Part shown: positions 17,687-27,035 of the stretch, in pieces
Layout of the letters: every line of letters begins with the position of its first letter
Position numbering within the stretch: position 1 is the stretch's first letter
Origin: Veillonella nakazawae
Lineage (GTDB): Bacteria > Bacillota > Negativicutes > Veillonellales > Veillonellaceae
Direction: 5' to 3'
DNA length: 64,000 nucleotides
NCBI RefSeq assembly: GCF_013393365.1
Contig: NZ_AP022321.1
Coordinates: 840,001-904,000, forward strand
Position numbers and translations under genes: made by a program
Notes under the pieces: model-generated
Seen by the model: the letters and a program-made list of their open reading frames with translations, nothing else
Database searches by the model: none
Told to the model about the DNA's origin: nothing

Positions 17687-19213
17687 ATGGCTAAATTAAA
17701 GGCTCCCGTAATGCTAGTCATCCTAGATGGCTTTGGCATGGGAGATCAATCAGATACAACCAATGCTGTAGTACAGGCGAAGCCGCACTGTTTTAATCAA
17801 TTGTGGGATATGTATCCACATACAAAATTAGAAGCATCAGGGCTAGCAGTAGGACTTCCAGAAGGACAGATGGGGAATTCTGAGGTGGGCCATTTAAACC
17901 TTGGTTCTGGTCGCATTGTGTACCAAGATTTGACACGTATTACTAAAGACGTTGAATCTGGGGAGTTCTATAATCGCCCTGTTATAAAGGAACTATACGA
18001 AGTCGGTAAAAAACAAAGCTTACATCTTATCGGTCTAGTATCAGATGGCAATGTACATTGCTCCTTAGAGCACATTAAGGCAGTTATCAAAGGGGCTCAT
18101 GATCATGGTATTGAGCACGTTTATGTACATGCCTTGCTCGATGGTCGTGATGTAGCCCCTCAATGTGCACAAGGCTATTTAAAAGACTTAGAAGCGTATA
18201 TGGCAGAGTTAAACTGTGGCAAGATTGCTACCGTGAGCGGTCGTTACTATGCGATGGACCGCGATAATCGATGGGATCGTGTTGAATTGGCTTACCATGC
18301 GATTGTAAACGGTCAAGGCGAAACAGCAAAAACTGCTTGTGAAGCAGTACAGCAGTCTTACGACAAAGATGCAGCGGATGAGTTTGTTCTTCCTACAGTG
18401 ATTGATACTGAAGGAACTATCAAAAGTGGTGATGCAGTAATCTTCTGTAATTTCCGCCCAGATCGGGGCAGAGAACTTACAAAAGCCTTAGTGTTGCCAG
18501 ACTTTGATGGCTTTAACCGTGAACCATTATCTTTATACATGGCTACTATGACCAAATATGAAGATGGTTTACCAGTTCATATTGTGTATGAAAAGGACAT
18601 TTTATCCGAAACACTAGGCGAAGTACTAAGCGTAGGTGGCTATCGTCAATTGCGCATTGCTGAAACAGAGAAATATGCTCATGTAACGTATTTCTTCAAC
18701 GGTGGTAAAGAGGATCCATTTGAAGGTGAGGACCGCATACTTGTGAAATCTCCGCAAGTGGCAACCTATGATTTGCAACCGGAAATGAGTGCTTATGAAG
18801 TAACTGATAAGGTTGTAGAAGCCATTCAAGATGAAACGTATGATATGATTATCTTGAACTTTGCAAATCCAGATATGGTAGGTCATACAGGTAGTTTTGA
18901 AGCAGCTGTTAAAGCAGTTCAGGCTGTAGATACTTGTTTAGGTCGTATCGTTGAGGCTATACGCAGTAAGAATGGCCACTTGTTAATTACGGCAGACCAT
19001 GGTAATGCTGAGCTTATGGTTAATCATGAAACTGGCAAAGTTCATACGGCGCATACAACAAACTTGGTTCCTTTAATTTTAATGAGTGATACCTTAAAAA
19101 CAGCTACATTAGAGGCTGGCAAATTATGTGATATTGCTCCTACATTATTAGACTTGGCTGGTATAGAACAACCAGAATCTATGACAGGTCATAGTTTAGT
19201 ACAAAAAGCATAA
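17687..19213 (+). CDS. gpmI: 2,3-bisphosphoglycerate-independent phosphoglycerate mutase
   Basis: Mn-dependent interconversion of 3- and 2-phosphoglycerate. The 508-residue protein has the alkaline-phosphatase-like metal sites: VILDGFGMGD, the phosphoserine in MGNSEVGHLNLGSGRIV, FRPDRGREL in the transferase domain, NPDMVGHTG and TADHGNAE. The ATG at 17687 is chosen because TGAGG at 17676-17680 lies ahead of it, whereas the ATG at 17675 has no ribosome binding site. It is the last gene before a 115-base gap to eno. Confidence 0.97.
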   Translation: MAKLKAPVMLVILDGFGMGDQSDTTNAVVQAKPHCFNQLWDMYPHTKLEASGLAVGLPEGQMGNSEVGHLNLGSGRIVYQDLTRITKDVESGEFYNRPVIKELYEVGKKQSLHLIGLVSDGNVHCSLEHIKAVIKGAHDHGIEHVYVHALLDGRDVAPQCAQGYLKDLEAYMAELNCGKIATVSGRYYAMDRDNRWDRVELAYHAIVNGQGETAKTACEAVQQSYDKDAADEFVLPTVIDTEGTIKSGDAVIFCNFRPDRGRELTKALVLPDFDGFNREPLSLYMATMTKYEDGLPVHIVYEKDILSETLGEVLSVGGYRQLRIAETEKYAHVTYFFNGGKEDPFEGEDRILVKSPQVATYDLQPEMSAYEVTDKVVEAIQDETYDMIILNFANPDMVGHTGSFEAAVKAVQAVDTCLGRIVEAIRSKNGHLLITADHGNAELMVNHETGKVHTAHTTNLVPLILMSDTLKTATLEAGKLCDIAPTLLDLAGIEQPESMTGHSLVQKA

Positions 19214-19319
19214 TATAGAACTTTCACTATATTAGTGGTTAACTAGAGTTATAACCTATATGGTTTTGCTCAATATATAATATCTGTCGCATGACAGTTA
19301 TCCCATTAGATTTTTATGA

Positions 19320-20612
<1,293 letters not shown>

Positions 20613-20637
20613 AAATTGTCTTAGCTAAAAGTCCAAT

Positions 20638-20664
20638 AAGGGCGCCCTTCGGGGCGCCTTTTTT
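20638..20664 (+). terminator. Intrinsic terminator after eno (UUCG tetraloop)
   Basis: GGCGCCC and GGGCGCC close a TTCG tetraloop and are followed by six T, one of the strongest terminators in the window. Confidence 0.97.
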
Positions 20665-20775
20665 GTATGTCCAAAAATAGAAAAGTTTTCGCTTCGTGGA
20701 TTTTTAAAAATAAAAAAGGGATTTTGGTGATGATGTCGAAACCTATAACGCCATACGCTAGTGTGAGGTAAAAAC

Positions 20776-20789
20776 ATACCGCAAGGTAT
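20776..20789 (+). promoter_or_regulatory. GNRA-capped hairpin just upstream of the pilus operon start
   Basis: ATACC and GGTAT close a GCAA tetraloop whose 3' arm abuts the AGGAGG at 20790-20795. A hairpin so close to the ribosome binding site could modulate initiation of the first gene; no known riboswitch was recognised in the 135-base leader. Confidence 0.45.
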
Positions 20790-20800
20790 AGGAGGTGACC

Positions 20801-21811
20801 ATGTATGTAGACGTAACATTAGACGACATTATCCTATATGCTTTAGAACATCATGTCAGTGATATTCACTTTGATCCCACAAAAAGTGGTGTCCAAGTTC
20901 GGTTACGACAAGATGGACTGATGCAACATTACATGACTGTGTCATTTGAGGAAGCTGAACTCATTATCAACCGCATCAAGGTGTGTAGTTCTCTAGATAT
21001 TAGCGAGAAGCGTTTACCCCAAGATGGTCGTTGGGCTTGGAGTCATAAAGATAAGTCTGTAACAATGCGTGTGTCTACATTGCCTAGCCTATACGGAGAA
21101 ACCTTAGTTTGTCGCCTTATGGGGAATGAAGGGAGCCATAAAGATTTAAAAGCGCTAGGGATGCGAACAGATATTTTTGAGCATATTGCACAATTATTGA
21201 AACGTCCTTATGGCTTGTTGCTTATTTGTGGGCCGACTGGCAGTGGTAAGACCGCCACCTTATACGCCATGTTACGTATGCTTAATCTAGAGGAAACAAA
21301 GTTAATCTGTCTAGAAGATCCTGTAGAGGCTGAAATAAAAGGGGCTATCCAAATTGGTATTAATGAGAAGATTGGTTTTACCTTTGCCAAAGGTCTTCGG
21401 TCTGTATTACGGCAAGATCCAGATACGATTATGATTGGTGAAATCAGGGATAAGGAGACTGCAGAGCTGGCCGTTAAATCTGCTTTAACAGGGCATCGAG
21501 TGTTATCTACAATTCATACTAACACAGCTATTGGTGTTGTAACGCGTCTCATGGATATGGGGGTAGAACCGTATTTAATACGGGCTACTTTAATGGGGGC
21601 AATAGCGCAACGTTTAGTTCGAAAATTTGATGGTACCACGTATCATGGACGGACTGCGCTCTTTGAATATTTAGAAATACCAACCAATTCAGTTCACTGG
21701 GATCAATTAGAAGCACATTTACTTTTGTCACTAGAGGATTCCGCTCGTGAAGCTGTATCTCAGCATGTTACATCGATAGAGGAGGTGCATCGTTGTGGAC
21801 TCATGCTGTAA
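20801..21811 (+). CDS. Short PilB/ComGA-like pilus assembly ATPase
   Basis: Hexameric secretion-type ATPase expected to power pilin polymerisation at the inner membrane. The 336-residue protein has N2-domain elements (SDIHFDPTKSGVQVRLR, DISEKRLPQDGR, RVSTLPSLYGETLVCRL), the Walker A GPTGSGKT, the Asp box LICLEDPVEAE, the Walker B IMIGEIRDKETA and the His box STIHTNTA. It lacks the N-terminal GspE-N1 domain and the four-cysteine zinc loop of canonical PilB, going straight from AQRLVRKF to HGRTALFEYL, so it resembles ComGA of Gram-positive competence pili. AGGAGG at 20790-20795 selects the ATG at 20801; a GTG at 20795 overlaps that site. First gene of a ten-plus-gene operon. Confidence 0.9.
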   Translation: MYVDVTLDDIILYALEHHVSDIHFDPTKSGVQVRLRQDGLMQHYMTVSFEEAELIINRIKVCSSLDISEKRLPQDGRWAWSHKDKSVTMRVSTLPSLYGETLVCRLMGNEGSHKDLKALGMRTDIFEHIAQLLKRPYGLLLICGPTGSGKTATLYAMLRMLNLEETKLICLEDPVEAEIKGAIQIGINEKIGFTFAKGLRSVLRQDPDTIMIGEIRDKETAELAVKSALTGHRVLSTIHTNTAIGVVTRLMDMGVEPYLIRATLMGAIAQRLVRKFDGTTYHGRTALFEYLEIPTNSVHWDQLEAHLLLSLEDSAREAVSQHVTSIEEVHRCGLML

Positions 21812-22814
21812 TAGTGGAAATTTAGAAACCATTGTTGAACAAGCAATACAATTATCATCCACAGATATTCATCTACAATGTGGTGAGCCTATCTATTTGC
21901 GACATGGTGATGGATTGAAGGCTACTTCGTTTATATGTACTACTATCTTAATTGAAGATATTTTACGACGTTGTGGTATAGCCTCTTATGAATGGCAATC
22001 TCTCGATGAAGCTTGTTCCTGTTGTGGCGTGCGTATACGTGTTCATCTATATAAGGCTAATCAAACGATATGTGGGACACTGCGGTTATTGTGCCATCAA
22101 CAACTTAAGCTAGAAGATAACAGTGAAGGACATTTACTTCAAAAACTATGTGAAGCACATGATGGTCTATTGCTTGTATGCGGGCCTACAGGTAGTGGAA
22201 AAAGTTTTACCTTAGCCTGTTGTATTGACTATATAAATCAAACTATGGAGCGCCATATCATTACCTTAGAAGACCCCATAGAATTTGAGTTTAAGCCTAA
22301 GAAATCTTTAATTCATCAACGCCAATTAGGTGCCGATATTAAGTCTATGTCTAATGGTATTCGCGATGCATTGAGAGAGGACCCAGATGTCATTATGGTT
22401 GGAGAGCTTCGAGATCGTGAAACATTAGAGGCCGCTCTTCATGCGGCTGAAACGGGGCATCTTGTGATGGCTACTATGCATACCCAAAGGGCCGTGATGG
22501 CTGTTCACCGCATGATTTCACTATTTCCTGGTGAACAACAAGAGGAAATTCGCAGTCAAATATCTCAAGTGTTACGTGCTGTTATATGTCAACGACTTCT
22601 TAGGTGGAATAAAAAGTTTATTACCATTCGTGATATTTTGTTAAACACTCATGCAGTGGCAAATTTAATACGCACTCGTAAGGAACCGCAAATTATCTCG
22701 ATTCAAGAAACACAACTGCCTATGAAAACACTAGAAATGGCCGTACGAGATGTAAAAGCACAATATGGAACGCAGCATCAACTACATATGCTATTAGATC
22801 AACAATTATCGTAG
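21795..22814 (+). CDS. pilT: PilT-like pilus retraction ATPase
   Basis: A 339-residue member of the PilT branch of secretion ATPases, thought to depolymerise and retract pili. It shows SSTDIHLQCGEPIYLR, the Walker A GPTGSGKS, LEDPIEFEF, ALREDPDVIMVGELRDRET (Walker B) and ATMHTQRAV (His box). PilT proteins carry AIRNLIRE near the end; here the corresponding stretch is AVANLIRTRKEPQI, a partly degenerate version. It starts with GTG at 21795 behind GGAGGTG at 21781-21787, overlapping the preceding ATPase by 17 bases. The N-terminal half is unusually cysteine-rich (for example EACSCCGV). Confidence 0.87.
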   Translation: MDSCCNSGNLETIVEQAIQLSSTDIHLQCGEPIYLRHGDGLKATSFICTTILIEDILRRCGIASYEWQSLDEACSCCGVRIRVHLYKANQTICGTLRLLCHQQLKLEDNSEGHLLQKLCEAHDGLLLVCGPTGSGKSFTLACCIDYINQTMERHIITLEDPIEFEFKPKKSLIHQRQLGADIKSMSNGIRDALREDPDVIMVGELRDRETLEAALHAAETGHLVMATMHTQRAVMAVHRMISLFPGEQQEEIRSQISQVLRAVICQRLLRWNKKFITIRDILLNTHAVANLIRTRKEPQIISIQETQLPMKTLEMAVRDVKAQYGTQHQLHMLLDQQLS

Positions 22815-22822
22815 GTGCAGAT

Positions 22823-23998
22823 ATGGAGGCTTATGAATATGTCGTAAAAAATGAGAATAATGAAACAGTAAAAGGTTTGATGTGGGCAGATTCAGAACAG
22901 GAGGTCGGTACACGGTTAAAGCGCGATGGATACAAGATTTATAAAATTACTTTACAAGTAAATAAGAAAAAGCATAAGTGGAATCATACCATGGTGGTAG
23001 ATGTAACCTATCAATTAGGACTACTCATCGAGTCTGGTGTGCCTTTACGGAGGGCATTACAGTTACTCTGTCATGGGAAGCGAGGGCTTTTATATACAGC
23101 CCTCTATGAATCGATTGAGAGAGGCCAAACCTTATCGCAAGCATTGCGTAGTGAAGGCTGCCCTGCGATAGCCTTAGCACTACTAGAAAGTGGAGAGGCA
23201 GCAGGCACTTTAGGTGAAAGCTTACAATACATTTCACGTCACTATGACTGGGAGCGACAATTGCGGCAAAAGGTTATGAGTGCTATTTCTTATCCTATAT
23301 TTCTTCTTCTCATGATGAACGTATTCTTTCTCGTTACCATCCTGTTTATCATTCCATCCTTTGAGAAGGTTTTTACTACCATGCATATTACATTACCATT
23401 GATGACACGAGCCCTCTTTGCATTAGGACAAGGGCTAAAGAATCATCCTATATTAGTCTTTATTATGCAGTGTGTAGGGATAGGCGCTTTAGTCTTTGCA
23501 TACCATCAACATAGTATAAAACGCAAAGTACATCGTTGGCTTTGGCTGTTGGCTCACAGATACCAATGGATGACCTGCATTTACTATACAAGTATGCTAA
23601 AGGTTTGGGCCCTTTTGTTAGATTCTGGAATTTCTATTATTCATACTATGAATATCACAAGACCTTTATGGGGCAATATGTATGGTGCCGAATGTAGTGA
23701 GAAAGTAGAGGCAAAGTTATTAACTGGCCATTCTTTTGAAGAGAGCCTTAGATCTGAGAATATTGGAAATTCCTTTATATGGCAAATGATTTCTATTGGC
23801 GAGGAAAGTGGAGAGCTCGTTAAGATGCTACATCATTGTGGACATTACTATGAATCTATACTTTCAAAATATATCGCCCGACTAGAGAGGCTTTTAGAAC
23901 CAATTTTGCTAACTGTAATGGGAATTGGTGTAGCCGTTTTAGTTGTATCTGTTATGTATCCATTATTTACGTCTATTGCTAAGTTGGGAGGACAATAG
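22823..23998 (+). CDS. pilC: PilC/GspF-type inner-membrane platform protein
   Basis: A 391-residue membrane protein with the duplicated GspF domain: first repeat around residues 60-180 (QLGLLIESGVPLRRALQLL, LLESGEAAGTLGESLQYIS), second around 265-385 (LLLDSGISIIHTMNI, ISIGEESGELVKMLHHCG). Hydrophobic segments occur near residues 160-185, 210-230 and 360-385. It anchors the assembly ATPase and feeds pilins into the growing fibre. TAGGTG precedes the ATG, eight bases after pilT. Equivalent to ComGB in competence operons. Confidence 0.92.
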   Translation: MEAYEYVVKNENNETVKGLMWADSEQEVGTRLKRDGYKIYKITLQVNKKKHKWNHTMVVDVTYQLGLLIESGVPLRRALQLLCHGKRGLLYTALYESIERGQTLSQALRSEGCPAIALALLESGEAAGTLGESLQYISRHYDWERQLRQKVMSAISYPIFLLLMMNVFFLVTILFIIPSFEKVFTTMHITLPLMTRALFALGQGLKNHPILVFIMQCVGIGALVFAYHQHSIKRKVHRWLWLLAHRYQWMTCIYYTSMLKVWALLLDSGISIIHTMNITRPLWGNMYGAECSEKVEAKLLTGHSFEESLRSENIGNSFIWQMISIGEESGELVKMLHHCGHYYESILSKYIARLERLLEPILLTVMGIGVAVLVVSVMYPLFTSIAKLGGQ

Positions 23999-24070
23999 CT
24001 ATTTATAGTTAGCACAATAGAGGTCAATATTAATGGATAGATGTTATTTAATCATTATAAGGAGGATATT

Positions 24071-24517
24071 ATGAGTTCTGTTATACATATGGTTCATGGT
24101 TTAAATTCTCGATTAGAACTATGTGGTCAATGGGTTTTAGACCACTTACATATTTCTCGTGTTCGGGAAAATTTCAAGAAGTCGAGAAAAGGGGGCTTTA
24201 CCCTTGTTGAGTTAATGGTTGTGGTAGCCGTTATTGCCATATTGGCAGCTATTGCGATGCCACAATTCTTATCGGCTGCTGATAGAGCACGAAATGCGAA
24301 GGAAACAGCAGATATTCAAATAATTAAAAATGCAACGCAGCTCTATATGATCGACAAGAATGTAGATACACCACCAACTGTAGAAAATCTATATAAAGAA
24401 GGTTATCTTACAGAACATGTTAAGACTGCAAAGGATAAGGAATATACCATTACTTATGAAGTGGTTAATGGCGGTACGGCAAAAGCAGTTGTAGTTAAAG
24501 CACCTGATGCACCTTAA
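24071..24517 (+). CDS. Major type IV pilin / ComGC-like prepilin with very long leader
   Basis: A 148-residue prepilin. The processing site KGG|FTLVELMVVVAVIAIL is canonical: Gly at -1, Phe at +1, Glu at +5, then an unbroken hydrophobic helix. The mature protein is about 106 residues, small like ComGC or short PilA. Unusually the leader is about 42 residues from the ATG at 24071, which has AAGGAGGA in front; the only internal alternative, ATG 24089, would still leave 36. The leader contains a cluster of basic residues before the site. It follows pilC by 72 bases and is followed by a repeat-rich gap. Confidence 0.92.
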   Translation: MSSVIHMVHGLNSRLELCGQWVLDHLHISRVRENFKKSRKGGFTLVELMVVVAVIAILAAIAMPQFLSAADRARNAKETADIQIIKNATQLYMIDKNVDTPPTVENLYKEGYLTEHVKTAKDKEYTITYEVVNGGTAKAVVVKAPDAP

Positions 24518-24537
24518 CGTAACTTATATGTAGAATT

Positions 24538-24586
24538 TAGCATCTAGCATCTAATATCAGTATCAAGTAACTAGTATTTAGTATTT
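24538..24586. repeat. Degenerate 7-bp tandem repeats downstream of the pilin gene
   Basis: Seven consecutive 7-mers read TAGCATC, TAGCATC, TAATATC, AGTATCA, AGTAACT, AGTATTT, AGTATTT; adjacent units are identical or nearly so, suggesting decayed slippage repeats. Confidence 0.5.
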
Positions 24587-24616
24587 AATGTGCATGTATT
24601 AATGATAGGAATGTAG

Positions 24617-24664
24617 TTTTAGGTTTTCATATATATGTAGATTTAGGTTTTCATATATATGTAG
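24617..24664. repeat. 24-bp direct tandem duplication
   Basis: TTTAGGTTTTCATATATATGTAG occurs perfectly twice (24618-24640 and 24642-24664) with a one-base separator, in the gap between the pilin and prepilin-peptidase genes. Confidence 0.85.
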
Positions 24665-24719
24665 TTATATCAATCGTTAGATTTACATATCTATAGTTGA
24701 TTGTATGGAAGGACAAGGT

Positions 24720-25286
24720 ATGAAAGGGACTCATTATGTTATAGCCTTGATCGTGTATATAGCATCCATAGTACTACCTATTATAGTTTCATCCCAGGTA
24801 ATATCTTTTATTCACGTTGCTTTGTATGCTGTGTTTTCACTCATCATCATAGCAGGTGCTACCATCGATATGCATTACTATATATTACCTGATGAAGGGG
24901 CCTTAGTGCTTGTTATAGGTGGTATTTTGTATAGCTTTCTAAATGATAAGTCTATGCTTATAACAATCATAAGTGTTATGACTGTAGGTACTATTACATA
25001 TGGACTTCGTCTTATTAGTCATAAAGGTTTTGGACTAGGCGATGTGAAATGGTTTTCTGCTATTTCTATGTGGCTTACGCCTTGGGAGATTATATGCTTT
25101 TTTTACGTAGCCTTTTGCGTTGGTTCTCTCTATCTCTTACTAACGAGCTATCGTAATCGATATATTCCATTTGGTCCCTTTCTATGCTTTGGTGGTTGGT
25201 GTGCCTTACATGGCGGATCCTATATGGAGGTGTTATATCAATGGTTAAGGCACAACCTATACATCATCAGTTTGGCTCTTTGTTAG
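24720..25286 (+). CDS. Prepilin peptidase (A24 aspartic protease), short form
   Basis: A 188-residue polytopic membrane protease predicted to cleave prepilin leaders. Both catalytic aspartates are present: one in AGATIDMHYYILPDEG and one in GFGLGDVKWFSA (the GxGxGDxK motif). Five to six hydrophobic helices are visible. It lacks the N-terminal cysteine-containing methyltransferase domain of full PilD, as do ComC-like minimal forms, so N-methylation of mature pilins may be absent or done elsewhere. The ATG at 24720 is preferred over 24705 because the purine-rich AAGGACAAGG lies between them. Its 3' end overlaps the next gene by 46 bases. Confidence 0.88.
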   Translation: MKGTHYVIALIVYIASIVLPIIVSSQVISFIHVALYAVFSLIIIAGATIDMHYYILPDEGALVLVIGGILYSFLNDKSMLITIISVMTVGTITYGLRLISHKGFGLGDVKWFSAISMWLTPWEIICFFYVAFCVGSLYLLLTSYRNRYIPFGPFLCFGGWCALHGGSYMEVLYQWLRHNLYIISLALC

Positions 25287-25702
25287 CCGAGTGGATTATT
25301 GCTATTAGTTTATTTTTATTTTTGATTTCTCTGTCTTTGCCCATTGTTACGACGCCCAGTCGTTATACCTTAAATGGAAGTACTCAAGAAGTGGTATATA
25401 TGTTAAAAAAGGTTCAACTTTGGTCCATGCTTGGTCATAAGTCGAATGGGAAAGGGCGCATGTTATTCATATTAAATAAAGATAGCTATACCTTAGAGGA
25501 GGATGCGCATCATCATACAGTCGATATATCGTTACCTACAGGGATTGAAAACGTACAACCTTTAACGATTATCTCTTTTTCTTCTCTAGGATTGCCTTAT
25601 GATGGAACGGAACTTATTTTACGGGATCGAGAAAGTGGTGAGAGAAATCGTATATGGATATCTGTGCAGACGGGACGTATTCGATGGGAAGAAGTACACT
25701 AA
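25241..25702 (+). CDS. Minor pilin 1 (GspH/ComGD-like)
   Basis: A 153-residue pilin-like protein. A 12-residue leader ends HHQFG|SLLAEWIIAISLFLF: glycine at -1, glutamate at +5 and a hydrophobic N-terminal helix, hence a substrate of the adjacent prepilin peptidase. The C-terminal domain is beta-rich, and its size resembles GspH or ComGD pseudopilins. GGAGGTG at about 25226 precedes the ATG. It overlaps the end of the peptidase gene. The precise position in the pilus tip complex is not inferable. Confidence 0.75.
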   Translation: MVKAQPIHHQFGSLLAEWIIAISLFLFLISLSLPIVTTPSRYTLNGSTQEVVYMLKKVQLWSMLGHKSNGKGRMLFILNKDSYTLEEDAHHHTVDISLPTGIENVQPLTIISFSSLGLPYDGTELILRDRESGERNRIWISVQTGRIRWEEVH

Positions 25703-26066
25703 GGGATTTATGTATGGAGATGCCTTAGTATCAACTGCCATTATTATGTTTATATTGCCTGTTATACTATCTGTATTTTGGATGGCTACCTTGACAATTT
25801 ATAAGGCTTATTATTGGGATCATATAGTACAAGATACTGTAACATATTTAGAGGAAAGTAAGTCCCAGTATTACAAAACAGGTCACATTCAAGAAGGGAT
25901 TCATAACTCTCAATTTATTATGAGCCCTAGGGAATCTATTACTTATAAAACACACATAGAACCTACCGTAGAAAATGGCATTGCCCTACAACGATTAACT
26001 GTACAGGCCATAGATAATGAAACTATTGTGTATAGCTTATCGCTCTTTTTGGAGGAAATACGTTGA
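25599..26066 (+). CDS. Minor pilin 2 (start uncertain)
   Basis: A prepilin-like protein with the processing site KKYTKG|FMYGDALVSTAIIMFILP: basic residues, Gly -1, Phe +1, Asp at +5 in place of Glu, then a hydrophobic helix. Because the KKYTKG segment must be in the precursor, the start must lie upstream. The ATG at 25599, with AGGA seven bases before it, is the best candidate, giving a 36-residue leader and a 104-base overlap with the preceding gene. GTG codons at 25635 and 25638 are alternatives. If translation began at the ATG at 25710 the leader would be only MYG and the site atypical. The mature protein is about 119 residues. Confidence 0.6.
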   Translation: MMERNLFYGIEKVVREIVYGYLCRRDVFDGKKYTKGFMYGDALVSTAIIMFILPVILSVFWMATLTIYKAYYWDHIVQDTVTYLEESKSQYYKTGHIQEGIHNSQFIMSPRESITYKTHIEPTVENGIALQRLTVQAIDNETIVYSLSLFLEEIR

Positions 26067-26638
26067 TTACTCATGATAAACAAAGTGGTTTTATTTTGTA
26101 TTCCACACTTATGAGTATAACTATTTCTACTATCGTTCTAACCTTGTTATTAGGGATAGTTTTTTACGGAGTTATGTGGAATGCAAAATTAATAGATAGT
26201 GTTGCGATGATGGAGGATGGCAGGTATACAAGGCGTATGGTTGTGGCTCAAATTATATGGAATCCTGTACAGGTAACTGTAGAGGATAGAAATAAGACTT
26301 TATATGTTCACGATACTAAACGGACTACATTAACTGTACAACGCCATGCGCTGTATAGAAAACTTACGGATGGCAGCTTGCAGCCGGTTAGTGGTAGCCG
26401 CATTATAGGTACAAAAGATAAGCGAAATGTGGGGTATACACAAGAGCATCCATTTAGTATAGATGAAAGTGAAACTGTCCACATGCGTTGGTATATTACA
26501 AATCGATTTACTGGTGATAAGCAATATACTGCTGGATATGGAGGATTAGCTATATATGAAGTTGCTATAGGTCAAAGTAGTATATATGATTGGTATAAAT
26601 ATCATGAGGAACCGAGTCATGAACATGGGAGCCCATAA
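26063..26638 (+). CDS. Minor pilin 3 (GspJ/PilW-like)
   Basis: A 191-residue pilin-like protein starting at TTG 26063 behind GGAGG at 26051-26055, overlapping the preceding stop by four bases. The leader MITHDKQSG is followed by FILYSTLMSITISTIVL, a typical cleavage site except that +5 is Ser rather than Glu. The large C-terminal domain and operon position resemble GspJ or PilW minor pilins. Lack of Glu5 suggests a special place in the initiation complex rather than the shaft, as with the GspK-type pseudopilin. This is inference. Confidence 0.68.
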   Translation: MITHDKQSGFILYSTLMSITISTIVLTLLLGIVFYGVMWNAKLIDSVAMMEDGRYTRRMVVAQIIWNPVQVTVEDRNKTLYVHDTKRTTLTVQRHALYRKLTDGSLQPVSGSRIIGTKDKRNVGYTQEHPFSIDESETVHMRWYITNRFTGDKQYTAGYGGLAIYEVAIGQSSIYDWYKYHEEPSHEHGSP

Positions 26639-27026
26639 TGCTGGATTCATTACATATGTAGCGATACTTACAATGTCTTTTTTATTATTGTTAGCCTTTA
26701 TGGGGCTGCGTATTGGTCAAATTTGTGAAGGTAATGCAATAGATGAATTGCATTTAGAAGAGGCACACTATGCAGCTCAAAGTGGAGCACATTGGTTTGT
26801 AGGCTACTGTAGAGCGGGTAATACATGGGACTTTCAGCAAAAGCTAATAGTAGCTGATGATGCGGACGTGGAAATAACGATTGAAGCTGACTCAGTATCA
26901 GAAAACCCTCGTCATGTTATGAGTTATGGGAAATTGAAGCGTCACAAAATTGTTAGTCGAGTACATATGTATGTGACGGTAGATAAGGATAATAATATGC
27001 ATGTTATAAAGGTGAAACCATATTGA
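26619..27026 (+). CDS. Minor pilin 4 (PilX/GspK-like)
   Basis: A 135-residue protein with a short leader MNMGAHNAG and hydrophobic helix FITYVAILTMSFLLLLAF; residue +5 is Val, so the usual glutamate is missing. The following LRIGQICEGNAIDELHLEEAHYAAQSGAHW resembles the helical N-terminal part of PilX-type proteins (membrane helix then E..A...A.SG). GAGGAA at about 26606 supports the ATG at 26619 among several in-frame ATGs from 26586. It overlaps the previous gene by 20 bases. Confidence 0.68.
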   Translation: MNMGAHNAGFITYVAILTMSFLLLLAFMGLRIGQICEGNAIDELHLEEAHYAAQSGAHWFVGYCRAGNTWDFQQKLIVADDADVEITIEADSVSENPRHVMSYGKLKRHKIVSRVHMYVTVDKDNNMHVIKVKPY

Positions 27027-27035
27027 GGTGAATCT

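Noticed and set aside
14699..19213. Possible frameshift or pseudogene in the triose operon, considered because of the unusual gap residues
   Set aside because: All five reading frames are full length with intact catalytic motifs; the substitutions are at cofactor positions only.
20665..20800. Known c-di-GMP riboswitch upstream of the pilus operon
   Set aside because: The conserved GEMM-I core with its GCAAA-type loop and receptor could not be found, so only an unspecific structured leader is reported.
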